A DNA stretch of 19,832 nucleotides. Source: Bacteroidales bacterium (GTDB lineage Bacteria > Bacteroidota > Bacteroidia > Bacteroidales > JAADJA01). The translations under genes were made by a program, and so were the position numbers. The notes beneath the pieces were generated by a model, which saw only the letters and a program-made list of their open reading frames with translations, was not told the DNA's origin and did no database searches. Below are positions 8,609 to 16,846 of the stretch, piece after piece. The stretch is from positions 1-19,832 of the forward strand of contig JAOZOC010000010.1 of NCBI GenBank assembly GCA_029933495.1. The letters are read 5' to 3'. The stretch's first letter is position 1. Every line of letters starts with the position of its first letter.

Positions 8609-8645
8609 AAAATGCCCGGATTTCAAATTGAAATCCGGGCATTTT
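8609..8645. terminator. Bidirectional intrinsic terminator
   Basis: Perfect 16-bp arms AAAATGCCCGGATTTC (8609-8624) and GAAATCCGGGCATTTT (8630-8645) flank a 5-base loop. A T-rich run follows on the plus strand, and TTTT closes the stem on the minus strand. It sits in the 71-bp gap between convergent genes (T9SS cargo and NO reductase) and would stop transcription from both. Confidence 0.9.
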
Positions 8646-8663
8646 TCTTTTATATGAGTAATA

Positions 8664-10907
8664 TTAAGCTATTGCCTTTTTACCCATAAAAGTTTTCATA
8701 AATAAATCGACAAACACTCCAACTGCCCCACCAATCATCATGGCATCTGGTAGAATTCTGAACCACATCCAGCCTTCCATGCCTTGAAGTGCTTCACGGG
8801 TTCTGGTAAAATAGTAACCCATTTCGGATGATGCTCTTGTTTGTTCTAAGCCTATCATCATTGTAGGCAAAGAAAAAAGCAATACTCCAATTGTTAAAGA
8901 CCAGAAAGAGATTTTACTTAATTTATCGTTCCAGATATAACCATTGGCTAAAGCATTTGCCCTTGAAGTCATATAAAGGAATGCTATTGAAATATATCCG
9001 AAAGCACCTAATAATGCAGTATGTCCGTGAGGCATAATTAAGTATGTACCGTGAGAATAGTAAGAGATAGTAGGTGTATTAATAACCATTCCAAAGATTC
9101 CTGCACCAACAAAGTTTAAAACAACTGAACCGGTAATCCACATAAATGGAGTAGTAAATTGATTCACTTCTCCACCTTCTGCACGTTTCTCTCTATAGTT
9201 TTTCCAGGCTTCAATAATCATTAAAGCCAGAGGTAATGGCTCCATTGCTGAAAAAATTCCACCAATAGCAATCCAGTACTCATCAAGCCCCTGCCACCAA
9301 TAGTGATGCCCTACTCCTAATGTACCGGCCATCATCATTAAAAACAGTTCGAAGAACATAATTCTTTCAGCAGTCTTCTGCGAAACAAGCCCAAGTGAAA
9401 CACTAAAGAATGCAATAGTACCCGCTGCAAATAATTCAAAAGTTAATTCTACCCATAAATGTATGACCCACCATCTATAATAATCATCAACAGTAAAGTT
9501 TGGTTGAATTTTATGCAATGGCATCATACCAGCAATGTAAAGTGTTGCTATAGCAAAAGCCGACCAGATAATAGTACCCACAATTGGATTATTTGTAGAT
9601 GCTTTTTTAATAAGTGTAATGATTAGTATAAACCAAAATACTAATCCTATAACCAAGCCGATATCCCAGACACGTCCCAGGTTTAATAACTCACGGCCTT
9701 CATTACCTAACCAGAACCATGTTTCGCGCAGTTGACCAGTTGCTCCCATATACAGACCTATCATTGAGCCTACTGCTACTACTACTAATGCCAACCAAAG
9801 CACATCTACCAACCAGGGGAATTTGTGGTCTTTATTTGCAATCCAGGGTGCTATTAATAAACCACCAACTAACCAACCTACAGCAACCCACAAAATAGCT
9901 AACTGAGTATGAATAGAACGTATTACATTAAATGGTAACCAGCTTTGTGAGAAAATAAAATTTTCAGTAGGATCTGCATAAAGGTGTGCTAAATAGGCTC
10001 CTAAAAATACCTGAACAACAAAGAGCAAAGATACTATTGGAAGATATTTTAATAATTTCTTTTGCGATGGGAATAGTTTGGTAATCTTCATTGCAGGCTG
10101 TAGATCTTCTGCCTTGTCCTTCTTGAGTAAAAACTCGTAAGTCAAAAAGACAACTACAATAGATAGCACCCATAATGACAAGAACTCCAAAAGTGATACA
10201 ATATGATTATTGTATGAAGTGTCCTGATCAACTAATGGCTCTGGAGGCCAGTTATTAGACCATGTTCTTTCTGATGTAGTTCCTTCTGTACCTGGTCGGA
10301 TAGATGAGGCTACCATTTGAGACCAATCTACAAAAGCAGCAATTTTTACAGCTTCCTCCGGAAGAATAACACCTCCAGGAAATGCTCTTTCCGGTTCTCC
10401 TTCAACTAACATTTTCGTTAAATGAATAACATTCATTTTGTAAGCTTCGGCCGATGCGTCAGTATATGTTACTCCCTCTTCCATAAGTTTTGTTTGCTCG
10501 TGGAAATCCTGCTTAACACGTTCTTTTACTGCTGCCCTTTCAATATTTGTTAAAGCATCTTCTGTTTTTGAATACAATTCCTGAGCGTAGTATTCATAGA
10601 GATACTCAGCCCTGTGATGGAAAAACTCAGTTGAGAAATCAGGGCCCATATAGGCTCCCATACCTAACAACGAACCCCAGTCCATAAGGTCAAATTGCTG
10701 GAAGTATCCTTTACCTTGTGCTACATCGTCATAGGTATAAAGAACTTCGCCCGATACCGATTTTACCTCCTTTGCAATCGGTGGGACTTCTTTTTGCAGG
10801 TTCGCCGTAAAATAAATTAAGGCGGTAACCATAAAAATAGCTATGAACCAGAAACTCGCATAGAGTCCCTTTTTGCTCATAAACTTGTCAAGTAATGATT
10901 CTTTCAT
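8664..10907 (-). CDS. norB: Quinol-dependent nitric oxide reductase (qNOR)
   Basis: 747 aa, a single-subunit heme-copper-superfamily enzyme that reduces NO to N2O in the inner membrane with electrons from quinol. The N-terminal helix (17-34) and extracytoplasmic domain (about 40-235, with DLMDWGSLLGMGAYMGPDF) correspond to the fused NorC-like part. There is no CxxCH and no Cys at all, as expected for the quinol type. The catalytic part has about 12 or more helices. Expected ligands are present: His333 and His629 (low-spin heme b), His627 (heme b3), His483, His534 and His535 (FeB), and Glu487 and Glu556 (the conserved Glu pair, in HLWVE and FSAMEPLPL). In the helix with the first FeB ligand, the usual HLWVEG reads HLWVEL. 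It lies 79 bp downstream of an NsrR-like gene on the same strand. norZ is an alternative gene name. Confidence 0.93.
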   Translation of the reverse strand: MKESLLDKFMSKKGLYASFWFIAIFMVTALIYFTANLQKEVPPIAKEVKSVSGEVLYTYDDVAQGKGYFQQFDLMDWGSLLGMGAYMGPDFSTEFFHHRAEYLYEYYAQELYSKTEDALTNIERAAVKERVKQDFHEQTKLMEEGVTYTDASAEAYKMNVIHLTKMLVEGEPERAFPGGVILPEEAVKIAAFVDWSQMVASSIRPGTEGTTSERTWSNNWPPEPLVDQDTSYNNHIVSLLEFLSLWVLSIVVVFLTYEFLLKKDKAEDLQPAMKITKLFPSQKKLLKYLPIVSLLFVVQVFLGAYLAHLYADPTENFIFSQSWLPFNVIRSIHTQLAILWVAVGWLVGGLLIAPWIANKDHKFPWLVDVLWLALVVVAVGSMIGLYMGATGQLRETWFWLGNEGRELLNLGRVWDIGLVIGLVFWFILIITLIKKASTNNPIVGTIIWSAFAIATLYIAGMMPLHKIQPNFTVDDYYRWWVIHLWVELTFELFAAGTIAFFSVSLGLVSQKTAERIMFFELFLMMMAGTLGVGHHYWWQGLDEYWIAIGGIFSAMEPLPLALMIIEAWKNYREKRAEGGEVNQFTTPFMWITGSVVLNFVGAGIFGMVINTPTISYYSHGTYLIMPHGHTALLGAFGYISIAFLYMTSRANALANGYIWNDKLSKISFWSLTIGVLLFSLPTMMIGLEQTRASSEMGYYFTRTREALQGMEGWMWFRILPDAMMIGGAVGVFVDLFMKTFMGKKAIA

Positions 10908-10944
10908 AATTTTAAATATTTGTTATTAATAAATGTTGATAAAC

Positions 10945-10963
10945 TACATACTACTTATATGTA
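10945..10963. promoter_or_regulatory. Putative NsrR/Rrf2-type operator upstream of the NO reductase
   Basis: TACATACTACTTATATGTA contains a perfect inverted repeat TACATA-N7-TATGTA. It lies 38-56 bases before the norB ATG. A related sequence precedes the rrf2 gene (11406-11424, 15 of 19 bases identical). Any promoter here is degenerate; TTG (10976-10974) with N20 and TAGTATGT (10953-10946) is one possible reading that would overlap the operator. Confidence 0.55.
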
Positions 10964-10974
10964 TTATTTAAATC

Positions 10975-10986
10975 AAAAAAAAAAAA
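10975..10986. repeat. 12-base A/T homopolymer
   Basis: Twelve consecutive A on the plus strand (T on the coding strand) directly follow the rrf2 stop codon, upstream of the nor operator. It could act as a weak T-tract or as an UP-like curved segment. No hairpin precedes it. Confidence 0.6.
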
Positions 10987-11400
10987 TTAAAACTTATATA
11001 CGTCCGGACTTTTTAAATCTGAGATTGTAGTTGTATAAAGAAAACTTATAAGCTCATCCTTAATAGGAGCATATTTTATGTGTAAACTACATGGATGATC
11101 ATCGCTACACTCACTAAAACCTAATATACATCCTTGATACTTTTCCATTCCCTCCACTGCATCAACTACCTGCGACAAGTAAATTTTATTGGCATTCTTG
11201 GCGAAGACATAACCCCCGTCCCTACCTTGCAGGCTTTTAATAAATCCTTTCTTCGACATATCCGTCATCAAACGGCGCAAATACTGGTCAGGCACATTTA
11301 GTGAATCAATTAAATATTTTGCGGAAAACACCTGCAAATCGGTATTAATCATAAATGTCAATATCCTAAGTGCGTATTCTGATGTCTTTGAGAGTTTCAT
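10987..11400 (-). CDS. Rrf2-family [Fe-S] transcriptional regulator, NsrR-like
   Basis: 137 aa. The winged helix-turn-helix spans about 1-65: MKLSKTSEYALRIL opening, recognition-helix region NVPDQYLRRLMTDM, and a wing of QGRDGGYVFAK. The dimerisation helix is LSQVVDAVEG. Cys91, Cys98 and Cys104 (C-X6-C-X5-C) match the three-cysteine cluster site of IscR/NsrR proteins, with one extra residue in the first spacer. NsrR proteins lose DNA binding when NO damages the cluster and so derepress NO-detoxifying genes; the adjacent NO reductase supports this role. IscR-like function is the alternative, but no isc or suf genes are nearby. The gene has its own promoter and an operator-like sequence between that promoter and its ATG, which implies autoregulation. 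Confidence 0.85.
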   Translation of the reverse strand: MKLSKTSEYALRILTFMINTDLQVFSAKYLIDSLNVPDQYLRRLMTDMSKKGFIKSLQGRDGGYVFAKNANKIYLSQVVDAVEGMEKYQGCILGFSECSDDHPCSLHIKYAPIKDELISFLYTTTISDLKSPDVYKF

Positions 11401-11405
11401 TATTT

Positions 11406-11424
11406 TATATACTACCTATATATC
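11406..11424. promoter_or_regulatory. Putative autoregulatory operator of the Rrf2 gene
   Basis: TATATACTACCTATATATC differs from the nor-upstream site by 4 of 19 bases and shares the core ATACTAC-N-TATAT. TATATA arms flank CTACC. It lies between the promoter -7 box (11436-11443) and the ATG at 11400, where a bound repressor would block transcription. Confidence 0.5.
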
Positions 11425-11435
11425 GTAATTCGATG

Positions 11436-11471
11436 CAAAAGTAGTTATTCATTTCAAATATGCTAGCAAAC
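11436..11471 (-). promoter_or_regulatory. rrf2 promoter (GTTTG-N23-TACTTTTG)
   Basis: On the minus strand, GTTTG (11471-11467), 23 bases, then TACTTTTG (11443-11436) matches the Bacteroidota promoter consensus. Transcription would start near 11430, giving a leader of about 30 bases that contains the operator. It lies in the 101-bp gap after the RND pump gene, separating the NO module from the efflux operon. Confidence 0.65.
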
Positions 11472-11501
11472 ACGATATTTTTTTATACTAATCTCAGGCT
11501 A

Positions 11502-14500
11502 CTACTTTTTTCGAAAAGCAGCAATCTTAAGTTTGCCAAGATAAAGCAGATGGTATAATGCCGGCACAATGACCAGAGTCAGGAATGTAGCAAAAGAAAG
11601 TCCGAAAATAACAGTCCAGGCAAACGGTCCCCAGAAACCAGCCATATCTCCACCAAAATATATATTAGGATTAAAATCTGACAGCAATCCTTCAAAGTCA
11701 ATATTCAATCCAACAGCCATAGGCAAAAGTCCAAGAATCGTTGTAATTGCCGTTAGCAATACCGGGCGAAGCCTCGTCTTTCCAGCCAGTACAATACAAT
11801 CTTTGGAAACATTTCCGGTGAGGTTAGCATCTTCGGCAACGCCAAGTTCATTTTTCTTTCGCAGTTTTGTGAGATTAATAAAGTCGATAAGCACAATGGC
11901 ATTATTAACAACAACACCTGCCAGAGAGACAATCCCAATTCCTGTCAGGATTACACTCAGGTCCATATTAAAAGTGGCAAAACCGCCGAACACACCGATA
12001 GTACTTAACAGAACGCTCACCATAATAATCATAGGTTTGATAACAGAATTGAACTGCGTAACCAGAATTATCATTATGAGCGACATAGCGATGAGCATAG
12101 CTCTGCTAAGGAATTCCATAGACTCTTTCTGTTCCTCCTGCTCACCTGTAAACTGGTAACTATATCCCTCGGGGAAAGGGAATGAGGCAAGTACAGGTTT
12201 CAACTGCAAGTTTATATCATTTGCATTATATCCTTCAATAACATTTGAATAAATTGTTATTACCCTGGTCAACTCTCTACGCTTTACAGCACCATAGGTT
12301 GTACTGTACGAAAATGTGGCAACTGCTGAAATAGGAACCTGACTTATTTTACCGGTACTCGGACTTCTGAAAGTTATCCTCTTATTCATTAATGCCGGGA
12401 TACTGTAACGGTATTTTTCATCGAACCTTAACTGAATGGGGTATTTGTCTTCCCCCTCTTTATAATCCGAGATCTCTTTTCCAAACAGGGCAGTCCTAAT
12501 AGTAGTTGCTATCTGTGCTGTTGACAGTCCATAACGTCGTGCCTGCTCCCTGTTAATGTGTACCAGAAGCTGGGGCATTCCCACATCCAAATCAATTTTC
12601 AACCCTTCAATACCATCAATATTTGCATTGTCGATAACACTTTGAATAGTATCAGTAAGATATAACAGCTTATCGAAATCTTTCCCGCTTATTTCAATAT
12701 TAACCGGCTTGCCGGTAGGAGGCCCCATTCTGTTTTTTTCTATTGAGACACGTACGCCGGGATACTTACCAATCAGCTCATTACTAAGTGCTATCATTAT
12801 ATCTGAAGTCACAAATCCATCACGGTCCTCAAAATCTATAAAGTTCACAGTTATTCTACCTTTGTTAGGTGTTTCAGAAACATCAAATGGTTCACTCTCT
12901 CCCTTACTTCCGGAACCAACATTTGTCAATACAGATTTTACAATATTTGAATTGGGCTCAATAACTCTAAAAACATCTTTTTCTACCAATTTCATTACAG
13001 AATCCGATGCATAAATATTTGCACCAATCGGAAGTTCTGCCATAATATTTATATACTTTGGCTCATTGGGTGGAAACATATCAATCTTAGGCTGCCTCAA
13101 TTTCAGAAAAAACAGAGTAAGTATTAAAAGGGCAAATGTTCCGAAAATAAACCAATACGGATTTTTCTTCCTTAATACAAACCTCAGAAAATCCTCATAC
13201 CATTTCTCAAGCAGCCTTAAAAAGTCAGTCTGAAACCATTTTCCCCACTTGTTAAGAAAAAACATATTCGCCAAACCAATTATTGCAAATATCAACAGCA
13301 GACTTCCCAAAACATTAACTTTAAAAAGATAGAAGATAATTGAGAACACAAGAGACAGCCCGGCAATTATTAGTGAGTGTCTTTTATTCACCTTTACGAG
13401 ATGTGCGCCTTTTTTAACAAAATCGGATGCAAACACAGGTATCAATACAAGCGCAACAAACAAGGATGATGTAAGAACAATAATAAGAGTAATAGGCAGA
13501 TATTTCATAAACTCACCCATCATACTTTGCCAAAATGCTATCGGGAGGAATGCTGCCAGAGTTGTAGCAGTTGATGAGATAATGGGCATAGCAATCTCTC
13601 CGGTAGCTTGCTTTGCTGCCTTCATTAGCGGAAAGCCCCTGTCAACATACCGGTAGATGTTTTCTACAACAACAATGGCATTATCAACCAGCATCCCCAA
13701 AGCAAGTATTAGCGCAAACAGAATGATCATATTTATACGATAGCCTAGAAGGCTCAAAACCACAAATGATAAGAACATTGACAATGGAATCGCGAGTCCT
13801 ACGAGAAGGGCATTTCGTGTACCCAGGAAGAAAAACAGCACGAGCACAACAAAAATAATTCCCATTATCATTGAATTCTCAAGGTTTGTAAGCTGTTTCC
13901 TGATCATATCTGACTGGTCATTAGTCAGGGTTACAACAAGATTCTCAGGTATCTCATTCAAATTCCTGGCCTTATCAAGGATTTCAAATATCTGGTCGGT
14001 TGCAGCAAGGAGATTTTCACCACTTTTCTTTACAACCTGCAGAGAAACAACCGGATGAAGGTTTAACCTTGCAAAGTTATTCGGTTCTGCATAACCATCA
14101 ACAACTGTGGCAATATCTCTAACATAAACGATATTGCCTTTCTCATACTTTACAATGATATCATCAATCTGCCGTGTATCGGTAAACTCCCCGACTATCC
14201 TGATTGAGCGCCGCGTTTTCGAGGTTTTAAGCTCCCCTCCAGAAATGGAAACATTTTCCTGTGCTATCGCATCTTCAATATTACGAAAGCTCACCTTGTA
14301 CATATCCATTTTATACGGGTCAACATTTATCTGAATCTCCCGGTCATTGATTCCCTGAATATTAACTTTTGAAATTTCTGCCACTTTTTCAATTTCATCC
14401 TTCAGATAATCTGCATAGCGCTTCAGTTCCACGAGGCTGTAATCTCCTGAAAGGTTTATATTGATTATTGGAAATTCAGAAAAATCAATATCCTGAACCA

Positions 14501-14921
14501 AAGGGTCATCCCTAAGATCATCAGGCAAATCATTTTTCGCTTTATCAACAGCATCCTTCACATCATCAACGGCCTTATCAATATCAACATTTGTATTGAA
14601 TTCCACTATTATTGCAGATACATCCTGAGATGAGGTTGATGAAATTTTCTTGATTCCCTTAACAGTTTCAATCTGCTTTTCAAGCGGACGTGTAATCAGA
14701 TTCTCAATATCAAGAGGTGGATTTCCAGGGTAGATAGTGTTAACCAATACCGTCGGGAAATAAACCTCAGGAAAAAGCTCCTTTGGCATTGAGCGGTATG
14801 AGTATATCCCAAAAAATACCAGGATAACAGACAAAAGATAAATCGTATTTTTATTGTTTAACGAAAAAGAGGTCATAAAAAAATCCCTGACCACTTTTAT
14901 TCTATTTTTATTTACATCCAT
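11502..14921 (-). CDS. RND-family efflux pump, inner-membrane transporter (AcrB/HAE1-like)
   Basis: 1139 aa, about 100 longer than a typical RND pump (1020-1050). The proton-driven trimeric antiporter exports drugs or other compounds through the membrane fusion protein and outer-membrane channel encoded upstream. Seen: first helix at 27-40, porter domain to about 345, helices 351-500 including GMLVDNAIVVVENIYRY (409-425), a second porter domain about 620-935, and helices 940-1130 with LAGVVVNNAIVLIDF (1000-1014). Asp413 matches AcrB Asp407; Asp408 and Lys940 equivalents are Asn414 and Asn1006, common in non-AcrB RND branches. Two extra hydrophobic segments (about 517-533 and 537-556) lie in the central linker between the two halves. 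The start ATG is 35 bp after the membrane fusion gene, so the two are co-transcribed. The substrate cannot be inferred. Confidence 0.93.
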   Translation of the reverse strand: MDVNKNRIKVVRDFFMTSFSLNNKNTIYLLSVILVFFGIYSYRSMPKELFPEVYFPTVLVNTIYPGNPPLDIENLITRPLEKQIETVKGIKKISSTSSQDVSAIIVEFNTNVDIDKAVDDVKDAVDKAKNDLPDDLRDDPLVQDIDFSEFPIININLSGDYSLVELKRYADYLKDEIEKVAEISKVNIQGINDREIQINVDPYKMDMYKVSFRNIEDAIAQENVSISGGELKTSKTRRSIRIVGEFTDTRQIDDIIVKYEKGNIVYVRDIATVVDGYAEPNNFARLNLHPVVSLQVVKKSGENLLAATDQIFEILDKARNLNEIPENLVVTLTNDQSDMIRKQLTNLENSMIMGIIFVVLVLFFFLGTRNALLVGLAIPLSMFLSFVVLSLLGYRINMIILFALILALGMLVDNAIVVVENIYRYVDRGFPLMKAAKQATGEIAMPIISSTATTLAAFLPIAFWQSMMGEFMKYLPITLIIVLTSSLFVALVLIPVFASDFVKKGAHLVKVNKRHSLIIAGLSLVFSIIFYLFKVNVLGSLLLIFAIIGLANMFFLNKWGKWFQTDFLRLLEKWYEDFLRFVLRKKNPYWFIFGTFALLILTLFFLKLRQPKIDMFPPNEPKYINIMAELPIGANIYASDSVMKLVEKDVFRVIEPNSNIVKSVLTNVGSGSKGESEPFDVSETPNKGRITVNFIDFEDRDGFVTSDIMIALSNELIGKYPGVRVSIEKNRMGPPTGKPVNIEISGKDFDKLLYLTDTIQSVIDNANIDGIEGLKIDLDVGMPQLLVHINREQARRYGLSTAQIATTIRTALFGKEISDYKEGEDKYPIQLRFDEKYRYSIPALMNKRITFRSPSTGKISQVPISAVATFSYSTTYGAVKRRELTRVITIYSNVIEGYNANDINLQLKPVLASFPFPEGYSYQFTGEQEEQKESMEFLSRAMLIAMSLIMIILVTQFNSVIKPMIIMVSVLLSTIGVFGGFATFNMDLSVILTGIGIVSLAGVVVNNAIVLIDFINLTKLRKKNELGVAEDANLTGNVSKDCIVLAGKTRLRPVLLTAITTILGLLPMAVGLNIDFEGLLSDFNPNIYFGGDMAGFWGPFAWTVIFGLSFATFLTLVIVPALYHLLYLGKLKIAAFRKK

Positions 14922-14956
14922 TTCCTAATCATTTTTATGATTAATGAGCAGTTCAA

Positions 14957-16099
14957 TTAATTTAGCACTCTTACCTTTACACCATTGGCAACAAGATTAT
15001 ATCCTGCCACAATAACTCTGTCATCCGGTTTTAATCCTTCGGATATCATAGAATGATCACCTTCTGACATTCCAACCTTAACATAAACTTTCTCCGCAAT
15101 ATAACCAGTTCCATCTTTCTTAATCCTGTAAAGATATTTTCCTTTCATATCCTGCTTTACAATAACTGATGGCACTATCTGAGCATTCTCCTTTGTGTAA
15201 TCATTCATATTAAGTATTGCCAAAATATTTGGTTTTAACTTTCCATCAGGATTTTTAATTTTCACTTCTACAACAAAAGTCCTGTTTTGCGGATTAATAA
15301 TATTTCCAAGGCGGGCAATTGGCACTTCCATTTTAATATCAGGATAAGTAGGAAATGTAACTTCAACAGTATCACCCTTTTTTATTTTTGATAGATAAAT
15401 TTCAGATACTTCAGCCTTAATATAAAGGTCAGTAAGACTAACAACCTGCATAAACTGTCTTCCGGGCGACGCAAGCTCTCCAACCTTAAGCAGAATATTA
15501 TCCACGATACCATTTATAGGAGCAAGGAGCTCAGCCATAGCCTTTTGAGCCTCAAGAGTCTTAAGTCTACTCTCAAGAGACTCAACCCCGTTTTTAGCAT
15601 TCAGATAATCTAACTCTGAGCCGATATTCTGATCCCAAAGCTCTTTTTGCTTTTTATAAACGATACGGGCAAGTTCAAGGCTGGTTTTCACCTCCTGAAT
15701 TGTGTTGTCAGTTACGTCGGTATCCAGCCTGGCAAGAATTTGCCCTTTATTAACCCTGTCACCCTCCTGAACATAAATGGCAGTTATCTGACCATTAATC
15801 TGTGGACTAATAAAAGCCTCTTTCTCAGCTTTTACAGTACCACCGGCTTCAAAGTGGTGCTTAAAAAGGCGGGGAACTACTTTCTGAACATTGACAGAGA
15901 GCAATTTATTGCTCATATCTTCATTTGGATTAGAGGCAATCAACTCTTTCTCCAATTCGGCAACCTTAGATTGTAAGTCCTTTATTTCTATATTATACTC
16001 TGTAATCTTCTTTTTTATTGCATCAGAATCATCCCCACTACCACAGGCTGTCAGGGCAACAATAGCAACTAAAACAAATATCTTTTTCATCTCTGTCAT
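14957..16099 (-). CDS. Membrane fusion (periplasmic adaptor) lipoprotein of RND efflux system
   Basis: 380 aa. The lipoprotein signal ends at LTAC with Cys19 as the acylation site. A coiled coil follows at about 28-55 (KKKITEYNIEIKDLQSKVAELEKEL), which is extra compared with AcrA. The HlyD/AcrA core has a biotinyl-lipoyl half (FISPQINGQITAIYVQEGDRV, about 95-125), an alpha-hairpin (about 130-185), the second lipoyl half (AELLAPINGIVDNILLKVGE), then beta-barrel and membrane-proximal domains ending KVRVLN. It links the inner-membrane pump to the TolC-like channel. ATG 16099 was taken; Met4 at 16090 (MKKIF) is an equally good start. Only 2 bp separate it from the FKBP gene and 35 bp from the pump gene. 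Confidence 0.92.
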   Translation of the reverse strand: MTEMKKIFVLVAIVALTACGSGDDSDAIKKKITEYNIEIKDLQSKVAELEKELIASNPNEDMSNKLLSVNVQKVVPRLFKHHFEAGGTVKAEKEAFISPQINGQITAIYVQEGDRVNKGQILARLDTDVTDNTIQEVKTSLELARIVYKKQKELWDQNIGSELDYLNAKNGVESLESRLKTLEAQKAMAELLAPINGIVDNILLKVGELASPGRQFMQVVSLTDLYIKAEVSEIYLSKIKKGDTVEVTFPTYPDIKMEVPIARLGNIINPQNRTFVVEVKIKNPDGKLKPNILAILNMNDYTKENAQIVPSVIVKQDMKGKYLYRIKKDGTGYIAEKVYVKVGMSEGDHSMISEGLKPDDRVIVAGYNLVANGVKVRVLN

Positions 16100-16101
16100 T
16101 T

Positions 16102-16821
16102 TTATTTCTCATTAATTATTTCAATCATTTCAACCGAATATACCAGTGTTGACCCACCCGGAATGACGTTTGCAAAATTTTTATCGCCATATGCCAGTTC
16201 GGGTGGAATGTAAAGTTCGTAAATTGCTCCGGGCTTCATTAGTAGTATTCCTTCTGAAAGCCCTTTAATTATTTTATTTAGACGCACCCCCACAGGTCCA
16301 CGGTCGTACGACATGTCGAATATTGTCCCATCGGTAAACATACCACGATAATGTATCATAACACTATCAGTAACAGCAGGATTACGACCACTTCCCTCTT
16401 TAAGAACTTTATATTGCAAACCATCCTCCAGTTGCACGACACCTTCCATTTTGCTGTTTTCTTTCAAATATTCTGATCCGTCAATTTTATTCTGCTTCAC
16501 AAATTTCTCATCCTCTTTTTCCTGTCTTGCTTTCAACTCCTCATTAAAGTCATTAATCAATTTCTCTTTCAAAGTGTCGGTTAAAATGCTTTTTCCGACA
16601 AGACCATCATTTAACCCTTTGTAAATTGCCATCCTGTTCGGATTGATTTTTTGCTCACGTATCCCGATACCATAGTCAAGGCCAATTATATAGCTTATTG
16701 TGTCCATCCTGGTTTTCAATTCAACCTGCTCTATCTGCTTTTCAGAATTAACACACGAAGCAGCTACCAAAGCCATAACTATTATTAAGAGATTGTTAAT
16801 ATTTGCTTTTATATTTCTCAT
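16102..16821 (-). CDS. FKBP-type peptidyl-prolyl cis-trans isomerase, lipoprotein
   Basis: 239 aa from the ATG at 16821; the frame could open at a TTG at 16836, but ATG is preferred. Signal peptide with the lipobox-like AASC places the lipid on Cys23, so the protein should be membrane-anchored in the envelope. Residues 40-125 form an FKBP_N/Mip-like helical dimerisation region (SYIIGLDYGIGI, then a charged helix). Residues about 135-239 are the FKBP domain, with Tyr158, Phe168-Asp169, Ile184-Ile185, Tyr211 and Ile220 at FKBP12 active-site positions. The usual pocket-floor Trp59 is Leu188, and Phe99 is Tyr228. It probably folds envelope proteins. Its place between the outer-membrane channel and the adaptor suggests help with assembly of this pump, which is an inference. 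Confidence 0.9.
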   Translation of the reverse strand: MRNIKANINNLLIIVMALVAASCVNSEKQIEQVELKTRMDTISYIIGLDYGIGIREQKINPNRMAIYKGLNDGLVGKSILTDTLKEKLINDFNEELKARQEKEDEKFVKQNKIDGSEYLKENSKMEGVVQLEDGLQYKVLKEGSGRNPAVTDSVMIHYRGMFTDGTIFDMSYDRGPVGVRLNKIIKGLSEGILLMKPGAIYELYIPPELAYGDKNFANVIPGGSTLVYSVEMIEIINEK

Positions 16822-16846
16822 TTTATTAATTTTCAATTCAGACCTG

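Noticed and set aside
8664..10907. NO dismutase instead of NO reductase
   Set aside because: Both FeB histidines (His534, His535) and the conserved glutamates (Glu487, Glu556) are present, whereas NO dismutases as I know them have substitutions at the catalytic site.
11569..12159. 196-codon plus-strand ORF
   Set aside because: Antisense shadow of the RND pump gene, whose reading frame is fully consistent with the family over its whole length.
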